NCBI RefSeq assembly: GCF_030124325.1
Contig: NZ_JASKLR010000006.1
Span: forward strand, 76,387 to 140,386
Reading direction: 5' to 3'
Source of the DNA: Sinorhizobium sp. 8-89
Lineage (GTDB): Bacteria > Pseudomonadota > Alphaproteobacteria > Rhizobiales > Rhizobiaceae
Length of the DNA stretch: 64,000 nucleotides
Within the stretch, counting starts at the first letter, position 1. Every line of letters begins with the position of its first letter. The notes beneath the pieces are model-generated. The model saw only the letters and a program-made list of their open reading frames with translations. It was not told where the DNA came from and did not search any database. The position numbers were made by a program, and so were the translations under genes. This document shows, piece by piece, positions 55,051-63,239 of this stretch.

Positions 55051-55931
55051 CACGGTTTCTCCACGCCCAGGGAGTTGACGTAAAGAGCAAGGATCCTGAT
55101 CTCCGTCGGAGTGAGCCTCTCGTCCCATGTCGGCATATGGCCCTGGCGTCCGCCATGGACCGACTCGATGATGTTCCGCATCGTGCCGCCGTAGATCCAA
55201 TAGGCGTCGGTCAGGTTCGGAGCGCCCACCTCCAGACTGCCCCTCGCGTCCTCGCCGTGGCAGGCAGCACAGGTCGTCAGGAACACCTCACGGCCCGCCT
55301 CGATGCGCCCGACGTTGTCCGGTGTGGAGTACGACGGATTGCTGAGCGAATAGACATAGGCGGCGACGTCGCGAACCTGATTGCGGTCGAGCATCTCGTC
55401 GCGCCCGAACGAGGGCATCTGCCCTACCCGGCTTTCGGGGTGTCGGGTGTTGATCCCGACCCTCAGGGTCTGGGCGATGTTCTCCGGTCCGCCGCCCCAA
55501 AGCCAGTCGTCGTCGGTCAGATCCGGATAATTGCTTCTGCCTTTGCCGTCGACGCCGTGGCAGACGGCGCAGTTGTCTCCGAAGACTTGGTAGCCGGTGG
55601 AGCGCACCGTCGCCATCAAACTTTCGTCCGCCCTTATCTGGTTGTATGAGAGGGTGTCTATCCTCTTCTCCCAGACGGCTCTGGCTGCCGTAGCCGCCGC
55701 GAGCTTTTCTTCGACGACGTTACGCTCGTCGATCCCGAGCAGGCCTTTCGTATAGGTGCTGCCGAGCGGCCAAGTCGGGAGCAGCACCCACCAGATGAGA
55801 GCAAAGACATGGGTCACAACCAAGAAAAGCAGCACTCCGCGAGGAACGGGTGTATCGAGCTCCTTGATGCCGTTCCACTCATGCCCCGTGGTTTTTCGGC
55901 CGCTGATCGGATCGACTTCCTCTACGTCCAT
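55050..55931 (-). CDS. ccoP: cbb3 oxidase dihaem subunit CcoP/FixP
   Basis: A 293-residue membrane-anchored dihaem cytochrome c. An N-terminal helix (VLLFLVVTHVFALIWWVLLP) precedes two haem sites, CAVCH and CAACH, each with its axial methionine (VGQMPSFG, QGHMPTWD). It takes electrons into the oxidase. It overlaps ccoQ by 10 bp. Confidence 0.95.
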   Translation of the reverse strand: MDVEEVDPISGRKTTGHEWNGIKELDTPVPRGVLLFLVVTHVFALIWWVLLPTWPLGSTYTKGLLGIDERNVVEEKLAAATAARAVWEKRIDTLSYNQIRADESLMATVRSTGYQVFGDNCAVCHGVDGKGRSNYPDLTDDDWLWGGGPENIAQTLRVGINTRHPESRVGQMPSFGRDEMLDRNQVRDVAAYVYSLSNPSYSTPDNVGRIEAGREVFLTTCAACHGEDARGSLEVGAPNLTDAYWIYGGTMRNIIESVHGGRQGHMPTWDERLTPTEIRILALYVNSLGVEKP

Positions 55932-56101
55932 GGCCGGTCGTCCTTGTCGAGAATGTCCCTCTTGGCGCGATCGAAGCGTTCACGGTTCGCCGGCCAGAAG
56001 GTGTAGACCAGCACGCAGATCGAGAACCCGATGAGATAGAAGAGCCCCCAGGTCTTCGCTGTCTCCACCAATGTCTCGTGCGTCACATCCATGGCCGCCA
56101 T
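55922..56101 (-). CDS. ccoQ: cbb3 oxidase small subunit CcoQ/FixQ
   Basis: A 59-residue single-pass protein (TWGLFYLIGFSICVLVYTFW, then ANRERFDRAKRDIL), the CcoQ pattern. ATG 56101 (MAAMDV) or 56092 may be the start. It stabilises the complex. Confidence 0.88.
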   Translation of the reverse strand: MAAMDVTHETLVETAKTWGLFYLIGFSICVLVYTFWPANRERFDRAKRDILDKDDRPWT

Positions 56102-56114
56102 TGCTCTTTTCGTT

Positions 56115-56867
56115 TCAATCGTTCGGGTTAGGTGGTTGTTCCGGCGCTGCGGTGTTTTGGTATGCCGCCTTCGTGAGCCGCCCGAGCACCTGCAGATAGG
56201 CGACCAGCGCATCCATCTCGGTGACCCGGGTCGTCACCCCGTCGAAAGCACTGACCTGTGTTTCCTCTCCATAGCGTTCCGTCACGCCGGAGGCCTGTTC
56301 ACTGTCCGGTACGGCCTGGCCGAAGGCGTCGCGCGCCGCGTTTTCGATCATTTCGTCGGTATAAGGCACGCCGACGCTGCGCTGCGCCTGTAGGTGCGAG
56401 CCGAGATCGTCGAGGCGCAGCGGCGTTCGCGCCAGCCAGGCATAAGCCGGCATGTTCGACTCCGGCACGACGTCGCGCGGATTGGTGAGATGGGCGACAT
56501 GCCAGAAGTCGGAGTATTTCCCGCCCACTCGCGCAAGGTCGGGACCGGTCCGTTTCGAGCCCCAGAGCATCGGGTGGTCGTATTTGGATTCGACCGCAAG
56601 CGAGAACGGTCCGTAGCGCTCCACCTCGTCGCGCAGAGTGCGGATCATCTGGCTGTGGCAGGCGTAGCAGCCCTCGCGGATGTAGATGTTGCGGCCGGCG
56701 AGTTCCAGCGGGGTGTAGAGCCGCATGTCCTCGGCCTCCTCCACCGTCTCGTCGATGGTGAAGAGCGGAGCGATCTCGACGATTCCACCGACGCTGGCCG
56801 CCACTATGATCGCCAGCACAAATCCGATTGCCGTTCGCTCGAGCTTTCGATGAAGGAGTTCGCGCAT
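56115..56867 (-). CDS. ccoO: cbb3 oxidase monohaem subunit CcoO/FixO
   Basis: A 250-residue membrane-anchored cytochrome c. An N-terminal helix (AIGFVLAIIVAASVGGIVEI) precedes the haem motif CYACH with the family block HSQMIRTLRDEVERYG and the axial Met in ESNMPAY. ATG 56867 follows CGGAG. It lies 4 bp after ccoN. Confidence 0.95.
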   Translation of the reverse strand: MRELLHRKLERTAIGFVLAIIVAASVGGIVEIAPLFTIDETVEEAEDMRLYTPLELAGRNIYIREGCYACHSQMIRTLRDEVERYGPFSLAVESKYDHPMLWGSKRTGPDLARVGGKYSDFWHVAHLTNPRDVVPESNMPAYAWLARTPLRLDDLGSHLQAQRSVGVPYTDEMIENAARDAFGQAVPDSEQASGVTERYGEETQVSAFDGVTTRVTEMDALVAYLQVLGRLTKAAYQNTAAPEQPPNPND

Positions 56868-56871
56868 GCCG

Positions 56872-58530
56872 CTACTCCGCCGGGCTGGTCGCAGCGCCTT
56901 CGGGCACCGGAGCGGCCAGCGGAAGATCGTCATGCCGCTCGCCGCTGACGACGGGGGCGCCCCGGACGGTCATCCAGATGTTATAGGTGGCGACAACGGC
57001 CCCGATCAGGAACAGCAGGCCCCCGAAGGCGCGCGCTATGTAGTACGGGTACATCGCCACGAGCGAGTCCACGAAGGAGTAGGAAAGCGTCCCCTCCTCC
57101 GTATAGGTCCTCCACATCAGGCCCTGGATGACGCCCGAGTTCCACATGGCAAAGACGTAGATGAGGGTGCCGGCGAACGCGAGCCAGAAGTGCACTTCGA
57201 CAAGCGCCGCGGAGTACATCCGCTCGCGCTTCCAGATCGCCGGCACAAGCGTATAGAGCGAACCATAGGTAATCAACGCGACCCAGCCCAAGGCGCCCGC
57301 GTGGACGTGGCCCACGGTCCAATCGGTATAGTGGGACAGCGAGTTGACCGGGCGAACAGCAAGGAAAGAACCCTCGAAGGTCGAGAGGCCGTAGAAGAAG
57401 GCGGCCATCATGATGAAGCGTAGCGTGGCGTCGTCGCGCACCTTGTGCCAGGCGCCGTTCAGCGTCAGCAGGGCATTGCCGGCCGACGCCCAGGACGGGA
57501 CCAGGAGCATCACGGAGAACGTCATCCCCAGGTTCTGCACCCAGTGCGGCAGGGCCGTATAGTGAAGATGGTGGGAACCGGCCCACATGTAGAAGAAGGT
57601 AATGCCCCAGAAGCTGAGGATCGACAGCCGGTAGGAAAAGATCGGCCGCTCGGCCCGCTTCGGCAGATAGTAGTAGAGCATCGCCAGGAAGCCCGCCGTC
57701 AGGAAGAAGGCGACCGCGTTGTGCCCATACCACCACTGCACCATCGAGTCCTGCACGCCCGCCCATATCGTGTAGCTCTTGGCGTGGCCGAGGGAAACCG
57801 GAACGGTCAGGTTGTTGACGATGTGCAATATCGCCACGACCACAATGAAGGCCATGTAGTACCAGTTCGCAACGTAGATGTGGGGTTCCCTGCGGCGTGC
57901 CAGTGTGCGGATGTAGAGGACGAAATAGGTGACCCAGACGATGACCAGCCAGAGATCGGCGTACCATTCCGCCTCCGCGTACTCCTTCGACTGCGTCACG
58001 CCCATGAAGTAGCCGGTCACGGCCAGAATGCAGAAGAGGTTGTAGCCGAACAGCACGAACCATGGGCTGACCTGATCCGCCAGCCGCGCCCGCGAGGTCC
58101 GTTGGACGACATGGAACGACGTGGCTATCAAGGCGTTGCCCCCGAACCCGAAAATCACCCCGGTCGTGTGTGCCGGCCTGATCCGCCCGAAGCTCGCCCA
58201 CGCCGTGTCGAAGTTCAGGCTCGGCCAGGCAAGCTGGGCGGCGGCCCAGACGCCAATGAACATGCCGAAGATCGCCCAGAACAATGTGAACCAGACGCCG
58301 ACCTTGATCGGATCATCATAGTAGCGCGAGATACGCGAAGGATCCGGAGCCGGACCGAAGGATGTCGACATGATCAGGTACATGAGAGCCATGCTGTAGA
58401 GCAGGACGATCGCGCCATGAACTCCGAGCGGATCTGCCCGGCCGGCCACCGCCATGGCAATTCCAATGATTGCCAGGACGATCAAAATCGCCGCCGCCAC
58501 ATCCCGCTCCCTGGTGGTCAACTGTCCCAT
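56872..58530 (-). CDS. ccoN: cbb3 oxidase catalytic subunit CcoN/FixN
   Basis: A 552-residue haem-copper oxidase subunit with at least 12 hydrophobic segments. The haem and copper ligands are visible: RPAHTTG, WWYGHNAVAF, AGSHHLHY and GHVHAGALGW. It reduces oxygen at high affinity and pumps protons. ATG 58530 follows GAGGGAG. No FixK-like box is seen in the 170 bp upstream, unlike most other genes here. Confidence 0.96.
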   Translation of the reverse strand: MGQLTTRERDVAAAILIVLAIIGIAMAVAGRADPLGVHGAIVLLYSMALMYLIMSTSFGPAPDPSRISRYYDDPIKVGVWFTLFWAIFGMFIGVWAAAQLAWPSLNFDTAWASFGRIRPAHTTGVIFGFGGNALIATSFHVVQRTSRARLADQVSPWFVLFGYNLFCILAVTGYFMGVTQSKEYAEAEWYADLWLVIVWVTYFVLYIRTLARRREPHIYVANWYYMAFIVVVAILHIVNNLTVPVSLGHAKSYTIWAGVQDSMVQWWYGHNAVAFFLTAGFLAMLYYYLPKRAERPIFSYRLSILSFWGITFFYMWAGSHHLHYTALPHWVQNLGMTFSVMLLVPSWASAGNALLTLNGAWHKVRDDATLRFIMMAAFFYGLSTFEGSFLAVRPVNSLSHYTDWTVGHVHAGALGWVALITYGSLYTLVPAIWKRERMYSAALVEVHFWLAFAGTLIYVFAMWNSGVIQGLMWRTYTEEGTLSYSFVDSLVAMYPYYIARAFGGLLFLIGAVVATYNIWMTVRGAPVVSGERHDDLPLAAPVPEGAATSPAE

Positions 58531-58701
58531 GAAGTCGCTCCCTCGTCATGCACAGTCCTAGTCCGAGCATCTATCTCCCGGATGCGACAATTCAAGGCTT
58601 CCGAGCGCATCTTGCGGCCGGAAGTAGCCGTTGTCGGCCACACACCACCTAGCAGTCATTTGCGTGCGGGGCGAAAATCCTCTCACCGCCTCGTCCGGCC
58701 G

Positions 58702-59110
58702 CTAATGCGCGCTTACGACGCCGTGGTGAAATAGACTCCGGGCTGTATCGATGATGGTTTCCTCCTGAGCCCGAGGACGCCATCCCAGCATTCGCCTCGC
58801 CTTCTTGCTGGTGCTCCTGCGAATGGGCGCGCTCGTCGCCTCTTCTATCGGCAGTGCTTGCACCTTCGCAGCGAGCTCGCCGAGATTCTCCCTGAGTACC
58901 TTGGCGATATCGAACAGCGTGACGACATCGCCGCTCACTCCAATGAAGCGCTGTCCCTTTGCCGCATCCGCCGTCATCGCGAGGATGTGGAGATCGGCCA
59001 GATCGCGGACATCAACCATGCCGAAGCTCAAGCCAGGTGGGGGCGGAGCGCCTTCGAGAAGCTGCTTGATGAAGGCGATCGAAGCAGAATTATCCGGCAG
59101 TGGACCGGTA
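58702..59110 (-). pseudogene. NAD-dependent epimerase fragment, N-terminus missing
   Basis: The C-terminal part of a dihydroflavonol-reductase-like epimerase is readable (SFGMVDVRDLADLHILAMT, KGQRFIGVSGDVVTL, KKARRMLGWRPRAQEETI). The NAD-binding half is absent; upstream sequence in the frame has no family character. The missing loop before KARRMLGW hints at an internal deletion too. It abuts a second truncated gene on the other strand. Confidence 0.7.
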
Positions 59111-59415
59111 GAGAAAACCCGATCATCGCCTCGTTTGCCGCCGCTGATTGGACGTTCGAACTCTTTGGTCACGCTGTGCCGGTGTCCGAGCAGCACGGCT
59201 GGAAGCATTTTCAGGTGGAGCATAGGCTTCTTACTATCGGCGGAAGTCGCTTCCGCGCGGCCGTAATGCGGCTTCGAGACGATGGCATGAAAACCGAGCC
59301 CGCATTTGCGGCTACGCTCGCCCTCGAGGCTAGCAATCCTTATCAAGCGCTGCTCGAGATGGCGGGTTGGTCTGACGAAGCCTTGGCCGCTCTGTTGCGG
59401 GAGCGTGGATTTTAG
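59104..59415 (+). pseudogene. DUF4269-like fragment, N-terminus missing
   Basis: The last 100 or so residues (DWTFELFGHAVPVSEQHGWK, HRLLTIGG, KTEPAFAATLAL, NPYQALLEM) match the DUF4269 C-terminus. No start or first half can be found. It ends at TAG 59413-59415. The break is within a few bases of the end of the epimerase fragment, which suggests a deletion or inversion junction near 59110. Confidence 0.65.
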
Positions 59416-59792
59416 GCGGTACGGACGGATAGCCGTACCACCTCCATCAATTTGGACGAGGACCGACGATCAAACCCGCCTGGAGCGCCCTTTGTATCCG
59501 CTTTCCAGACTACGCATTCGAAGCCTTCCACTTGGACAAAGGCCAGCCAAAACCCAGCCCCACTTCGATCCTGCTGGTCCCAATTGAGTCCGCTACTGAA
59601 GGCCAGGGCAGATAACGGCAGCTAAAGACCGGACAGCGGAAATGATTTCCGCTTCGCGCCCCCATCGCGGTCGCCCATGGCCGCCTCATCAACTCTCGTA
59701 AGCGGACGTTCGTTCGGCCGCCGAGCATCACACAGACGATGCAAGGTGCCGATTACGCCGCTGCTGAGCTGCCGATCGCCTGCCTGAGCTGA
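59416..59792. other. 377-bp intergenic region without recognisable gene
   Basis: Nothing is recognised. It separates two gene fragments and is probably decayed DNA. Confidence 0.4.
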
Positions 59793-60044
59793 CGTACGTC
59801 GCGCACCGGTGGTGCGCGACGGAACGAGGAAATCGAAGAATGGGCGGCTGGACTGCTCGATGAGGATCTGGACGGAATGGTTGTTTGGTATCATGGGGGA
59901 GGTTCAACACGGGTAGAGAAGCCGAAGGCTCTCTACATTATTCAACTCTTTAATCACCAGACCCACCACCAGGGTCAGGTCCACGCCATGCTACCCGAGG
60001 CGGGTGCAGAACCCGAGCCAACCGACCTCGAGATGCTGCCATGA
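59793..60044 (+). pseudogene. DinB-family protein fragment, N-terminus missing
   Basis: The C-terminus of a DinB-like four-helix protein is readable (LDGMVVWYHGGG, then LFNHQTHHQGQVHAMLPEAG). The histidines of NHQTHH are typical. A stop at 59790 closes the frame upstream and no start is found. The first two thirds are missing. Confidence 0.65.
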
Positions 60045-60288
60045 CTTGCACAATTTTGCATAGCCGCACGAAATTTGCATTTTTGCTTTCCGACTTCGAC
60101 AGATGCTCCTATGCCGTCAACAGCATCATCCTTTGGGAGTTGGTCAGCCAGCGCTACAGCCGCGCGATTGATCCGTCGGCGTTTTCACCTCTTTCGTTAT
60201 CCTTCAAGAAACCGCTTGCATTATCGAAGCATCACACCTAATCTGCAACCAGTTGCAAATCACAATCACTTGCGAAGGAGTCAGATTG

Positions 60289-60870
60289 ATGAAGCTTTAC
60301 TCGGCGCCCGGTTTCACCAGTTTGGCCGACCATATCGCTATGCTGGAGGCTGGAATTCAATTCGACTTGGTCAAGGTCGACCTCGAGACGAAACAGATCG
60401 AGGGGGGCGGCCATTACCCGGAGATCAACCCGACAGGATATGTGCCCGCCCTTATGTTCGACGATGGCGAAGTGCTGACCGAGAATGTCGCGATCCTGAC
60501 TTGGATTGCCGATCGCACACCTGAGCTCGCACCGCACGGTCATCTGGGGCGCTACCGCCTGCTCGAGATGCTGAGCTTCATCGCGACCGAGATTCACAAG
60601 CGGTTTCCCACCTACCTGTCACTTCCGGAGGATGTCAGGGACCCCACGGGCCAGCAACTGTTGCACTGGTTCGGCTTCCTCGCGGTCCGATTGGATCGGG
60701 GCTATCTTTTCGGAGAGACCTTTACGGTCGCGGATGCCTATCTCTTCCAACTTGCGTGGGGCGCGGCGCAACTCGGCTTCCCCCTGCCCGAGCCGCTTGG
60801 CGATTACATCGCCAGGATCGAGAAGCGACCTGCGGTACAAGCGGCGCTGCTCCGCGAGGGCCTCGCATGA
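60289..60870 (+). CDS. Glutathione S-transferase family protein
   Basis: A 193-residue protein of beta-class GST type: MKLYSAPGFTSLADHI begins the thioredoxin-like domain, and DGEVLTENVAIL and FTVADAYLFQLAWG mark the helical domain. The catalytic Cys of beta-class GSTs (position 10, GACSL) is Thr here (GFTSL), and Tyr5 is Ser. So conjugation chemistry may differ. ATG 60289 follows GAAGGAG. It overlaps the hydrolase gene by 4 bp. Confidence 0.88.
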   Translation: MKLYSAPGFTSLADHIAMLEAGIQFDLVKVDLETKQIEGGGHYPEINPTGYVPALMFDDGEVLTENVAILTWIADRTPELAPHGHLGRYRLLEMLSFIATEIHKRFPTYLSLPEDVRDPTGQQLLHWFGFLAVRLDRGYLFGETFTVADAYLFQLAWGAAQLGFPLPEPLGDYIARIEKRPAVQAALLREGLA

Positions 60871-61724
60871 GTACGTTGGTGATCCGCACCGATGGGGTCG
60901 AGCTCGCAACGCAGACCTTCGGCAATTCAACCCAGCCGCCGCTAATTCTGATCATGGGCGGAATGGCCTCGATGCTGTGGTGGCCGGAGGAATTCTGTCA
61001 GGGGCTCGCCAAACGGGGTCGCTTCGTCATCCGCTATGACCAGCGCGACACCGGTCTTTCGACGAAGTATCCCCCCGGTCAGCCGGGCTACACCTTCGAC
61101 GACGCGGTCGATGACGTCTTCCGCGTGCTCGACGGCTACGGGATTTCGGAAGCCCATATTGTCGGCTTTTCTCTCGGCGGCATGGTCGGCCAGGTGGCTG
61201 CGCTGAAGAATCCGGAGCGTGTGCTTTCCCTGACGGCGATCAGCACCTCGCCGGTCGGAGTGCACACATCCGGCCTTCCGGCCAGCGGCGAGGATTGGAT
61301 GGAACATATGTCCGTCGAGGCGGACTGGTCAGACCGAGCAGACGCGGTCGCCTACCTGGTCGAAGATGCGCGCCTGACAGCAAGCAAGGCGCATTCGTTC
61401 GACGAAGCCGGTACCCGAGCTTTCCTTGAACGGGACTTCGACCGGTCCGGAGGCTATCTCAACACTACCAATCACATCGTCCTCTTTGACGTCGGCGAGC
61501 CATGGCAGGGTCGGCTGAACGAAATGAAGGTGCCGCTTCTCGTCATTCATGGCACGACCGATCCGGTTTTCGCAGTTGAGCACGGCGAGGTACTCGCGCG
61601 CGCCGTAACAAATGCGAAGTTCGTGAAGATCGAAGGCGGCGGTCACGAAATTCATGCCGGCGATTGGGAACAAATCATTGCTGCTATCGACGAACATGCC
61701 GGAGGACGAGCATCCGCCAAGTGA
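60867..61724 (+). CDS. Alpha/beta-hydrolase fold protein
   Basis: A 285-residue serine hydrolase. The nucleophile elbow is GFSLGGMVG, the acid is likely in HGTTDPVF and the histidine in GGGHEIH. The oxyanion-hole region reads LIMGGMASML. The substrate is not evident. ATG 60867 overlaps the GST stop (ATGA), so the two form an operon. Confidence 0.9.
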   Translation: MSTLVIRTDGVELATQTFGNSTQPPLILIMGGMASMLWWPEEFCQGLAKRGRFVIRYDQRDTGLSTKYPPGQPGYTFDDAVDDVFRVLDGYGISEAHIVGFSLGGMVGQVAALKNPERVLSLTAISTSPVGVHTSGLPASGEDWMEHMSVEADWSDRADAVAYLVEDARLTASKAHSFDEAGTRAFLERDFDRSGGYLNTTNHIVLFDVGEPWQGRLNEMKVPLLVIHGTTDPVFAVEHGEVLARAVTNAKFVKIEGGGHEIHAGDWEQIIAAIDEHAGGRASAK

Positions 61725-61753
61725 CCGCGATCTGCCAAGGGAAGGTGGACATC

Positions 61754-61875
61754 ATGGATCGTGCCGACTTTTGTGACGCGGAATTGAAGTTGCACAATGA
61801 GCATCTGCGCGCCGCCGCCGACGTCAGAGTGCGCGACCGCGGGCTCGATATCGGTTGCGGTGCAGGACATCGAGG
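61754..61875 (+). pseudogene. SAM-dependent methyltransferase fragment, 5' end only
   Basis: ATG 61754 with AAGGTGG upstream begins MDRADFCDAELKLHNEHLRA and reaches the SAM-binding LDIGCGAG. The next residues depart from the family at once (HRGKRAAAP), so the gene was cut at about 61865. It follows the hydrolase by 29 bp and may once have been in its operon. Confidence 0.6.
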
Positions 61876-62581
61876 CAAGCGCGCAGCTGCACCGTTCCAG
61901 TCGATACATTATGCGATCTTTTTAGCCCAGAACGTGAACGTCCTCGTACAAGCCATGCACGGGGTTCGTGTAGGACGGCTCCCTTCGACCCCATTGCTGT
62001 CATTGGTGTCCGGCAATACGAACGGCTCGATTGAGCCCAATTTGCGGACGCCGTGGCGCGAGCAAGCGCTGTGCGGACATTCCGGACCTCGCGGGGCGGG
62101 TCTATTCTTTTGTAACCTCGGCCGAGGATGCATCTCCCGCGCGGTGTCCACAACGAAGTTAGCTGTATGTCCGCTGGCTCCCCTCGACACGTTGGGCACT
62201 CCGAGGGAGGTGAAAGATCGACCGATAGGCCCATCGGTGACAGACAACGGGAACGACCGATCTGGGGCTCTAGAAGGAATCTCGACGCGCGAAGCAAATT
62301 GAATCCAAGTTGAATCTGTAGTTATTTGACTCCGCCGGATGCCTGACAGAGCTTGGAATTCGCACGCGCAACCGGTCTGGGAAAGATGCGGCATCAACGC
62401 CCGCTGAACCACCGCCTCCAGTTCGCAAGAAGATTGGTCTCGAGTTCAGCTGAGGCTGCGGGTCTGGAGTACATGTCGCAAGCTAGCATGTCACGAAGGC
62501 GGAGCCCGCCGGACTGAAAAACAGATCCATGCAGGCGGATGGAGTCCGTCCGCGGCTTTCAACCACGAGGAGGAGAAGACT
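61876..62581. other. About 700 bp without a recognisable gene
   Basis: No family is recognised in any frame. A 167-codon minus-strand frame (61909-62412) has no convincing start, ribosome site or family character. No FixK-like box occurs here. This is probably degraded DNA. Confidence 0.4.
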
Positions 62582-63175
62582 ATGCCAGGCAAGAAGATTC
62601 TCATGCTGACCGGCGATTTCACCGAAGAATACGAAATCTTCGTCTTCCAGCAGGCCATGGAGGCCGTCGGTCATACGGTCCATGTCGTCTGTCCGGACAA
62701 GAAAGCCGGCGACATCCTGCGGACCTCCCTGCACGACTTCGAAGGCGACCAGACCTACACCGAGAAACTCGGCCACAATGTCGTCATCAACAAGACGTTC
62801 GTGGAAGCAGAAACTCAACTCGATGAGTATCACGCCGTTTACTGCGCCGGCGGCCGTGGTCCGGAATACATCCGCACCGACAAACGCGTGCAGGCAATGG
62901 TGCGGCACTTCCACGAAAAGCAGAAGCCAATCTTCACGATCTGCCACGGCGTACAAATTCTGATCGCCGTCGACGGTGTCGTGCGCGGCAAGAAGGTCGG
63001 CGCTCTCGGCGCCTGCGAGCCGGAAGTCACGCTGGCTGGCGGCACCTATATCGACCTCTCCCCCACCGAGGCCTATGTCGACGGGACGATGGTATCGGCA
63101 AAGGGCTGGACGGCTCTTGCCGGTTTCATGCGGGAGTGCCTTAAGGTTCTCGGCACCGAGATCTACCACAACTGA
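62582..63175 (+). CDS. DJ-1/PfpI family protein
   Basis: A 197-residue glutamine-amidotransferase-like protein. It has an early GDFTEEYEI and the nucleophile Cys in FTICHGVQIL, with a following AVYCAGGRGPEYI that resembles the glycine-rich acid site. Members act as proteases, glyoxalases or chaperones. ATG 62582 follows AGGAGGAG. It ends before a bidirectional terminator. Confidence 0.9.
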   Translation: MPGKKILMLTGDFTEEYEIFVFQQAMEAVGHTVHVVCPDKKAGDILRTSLHDFEGDQTYTEKLGHNVVINKTFVEAETQLDEYHAVYCAGGRGPEYIRTDKRVQAMVRHFHEKQKPIFTICHGVQILIAVDGVVRGKKVGALGACEPEVTLAGGTYIDLSPTEAYVDGTMVSAKGWTALAGFMRECLKVLGTEIYHN

Positions 63176-63183
63176 TAGACTAC

Positions 63184-63213
63184 GAGCCCGGCACACGATC
63201 GTGCGCCGGGCTC
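63184..63213. terminator. Bidirectional terminator hairpin
   Basis: GAGCCCGGC (63184-63192) and GCCGGGCTC (63205-63213) form a 9-bp stem, with an inner GC-rich CACGATCGTG palindrome. It separates the convergent DJ-1 and peptidase genes. Confidence 0.8.
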
Positions 63214-63239
63214 CATTTCTCCAGTGGTCTCGCCGCCCG

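Noticed and set aside
56981-58201. 406-codon minus-strand frame within ccoN in another frame, and a 429-codon plus frame at 57445-58734
   Set aside because: CcoN with all its metal ligands is in the true frame; the others are shadows.
58531-58701. A FixK-like box before ccoN
   Set aside because: Only partial TTGCG or TTGAA half-sites are found; none pairs with a second half at the right spacing.
61909-62412. 167-codon minus-strand frame in the 700-bp gap
   Set aside because: No ribosome site, no family and odd composition; most likely chance.
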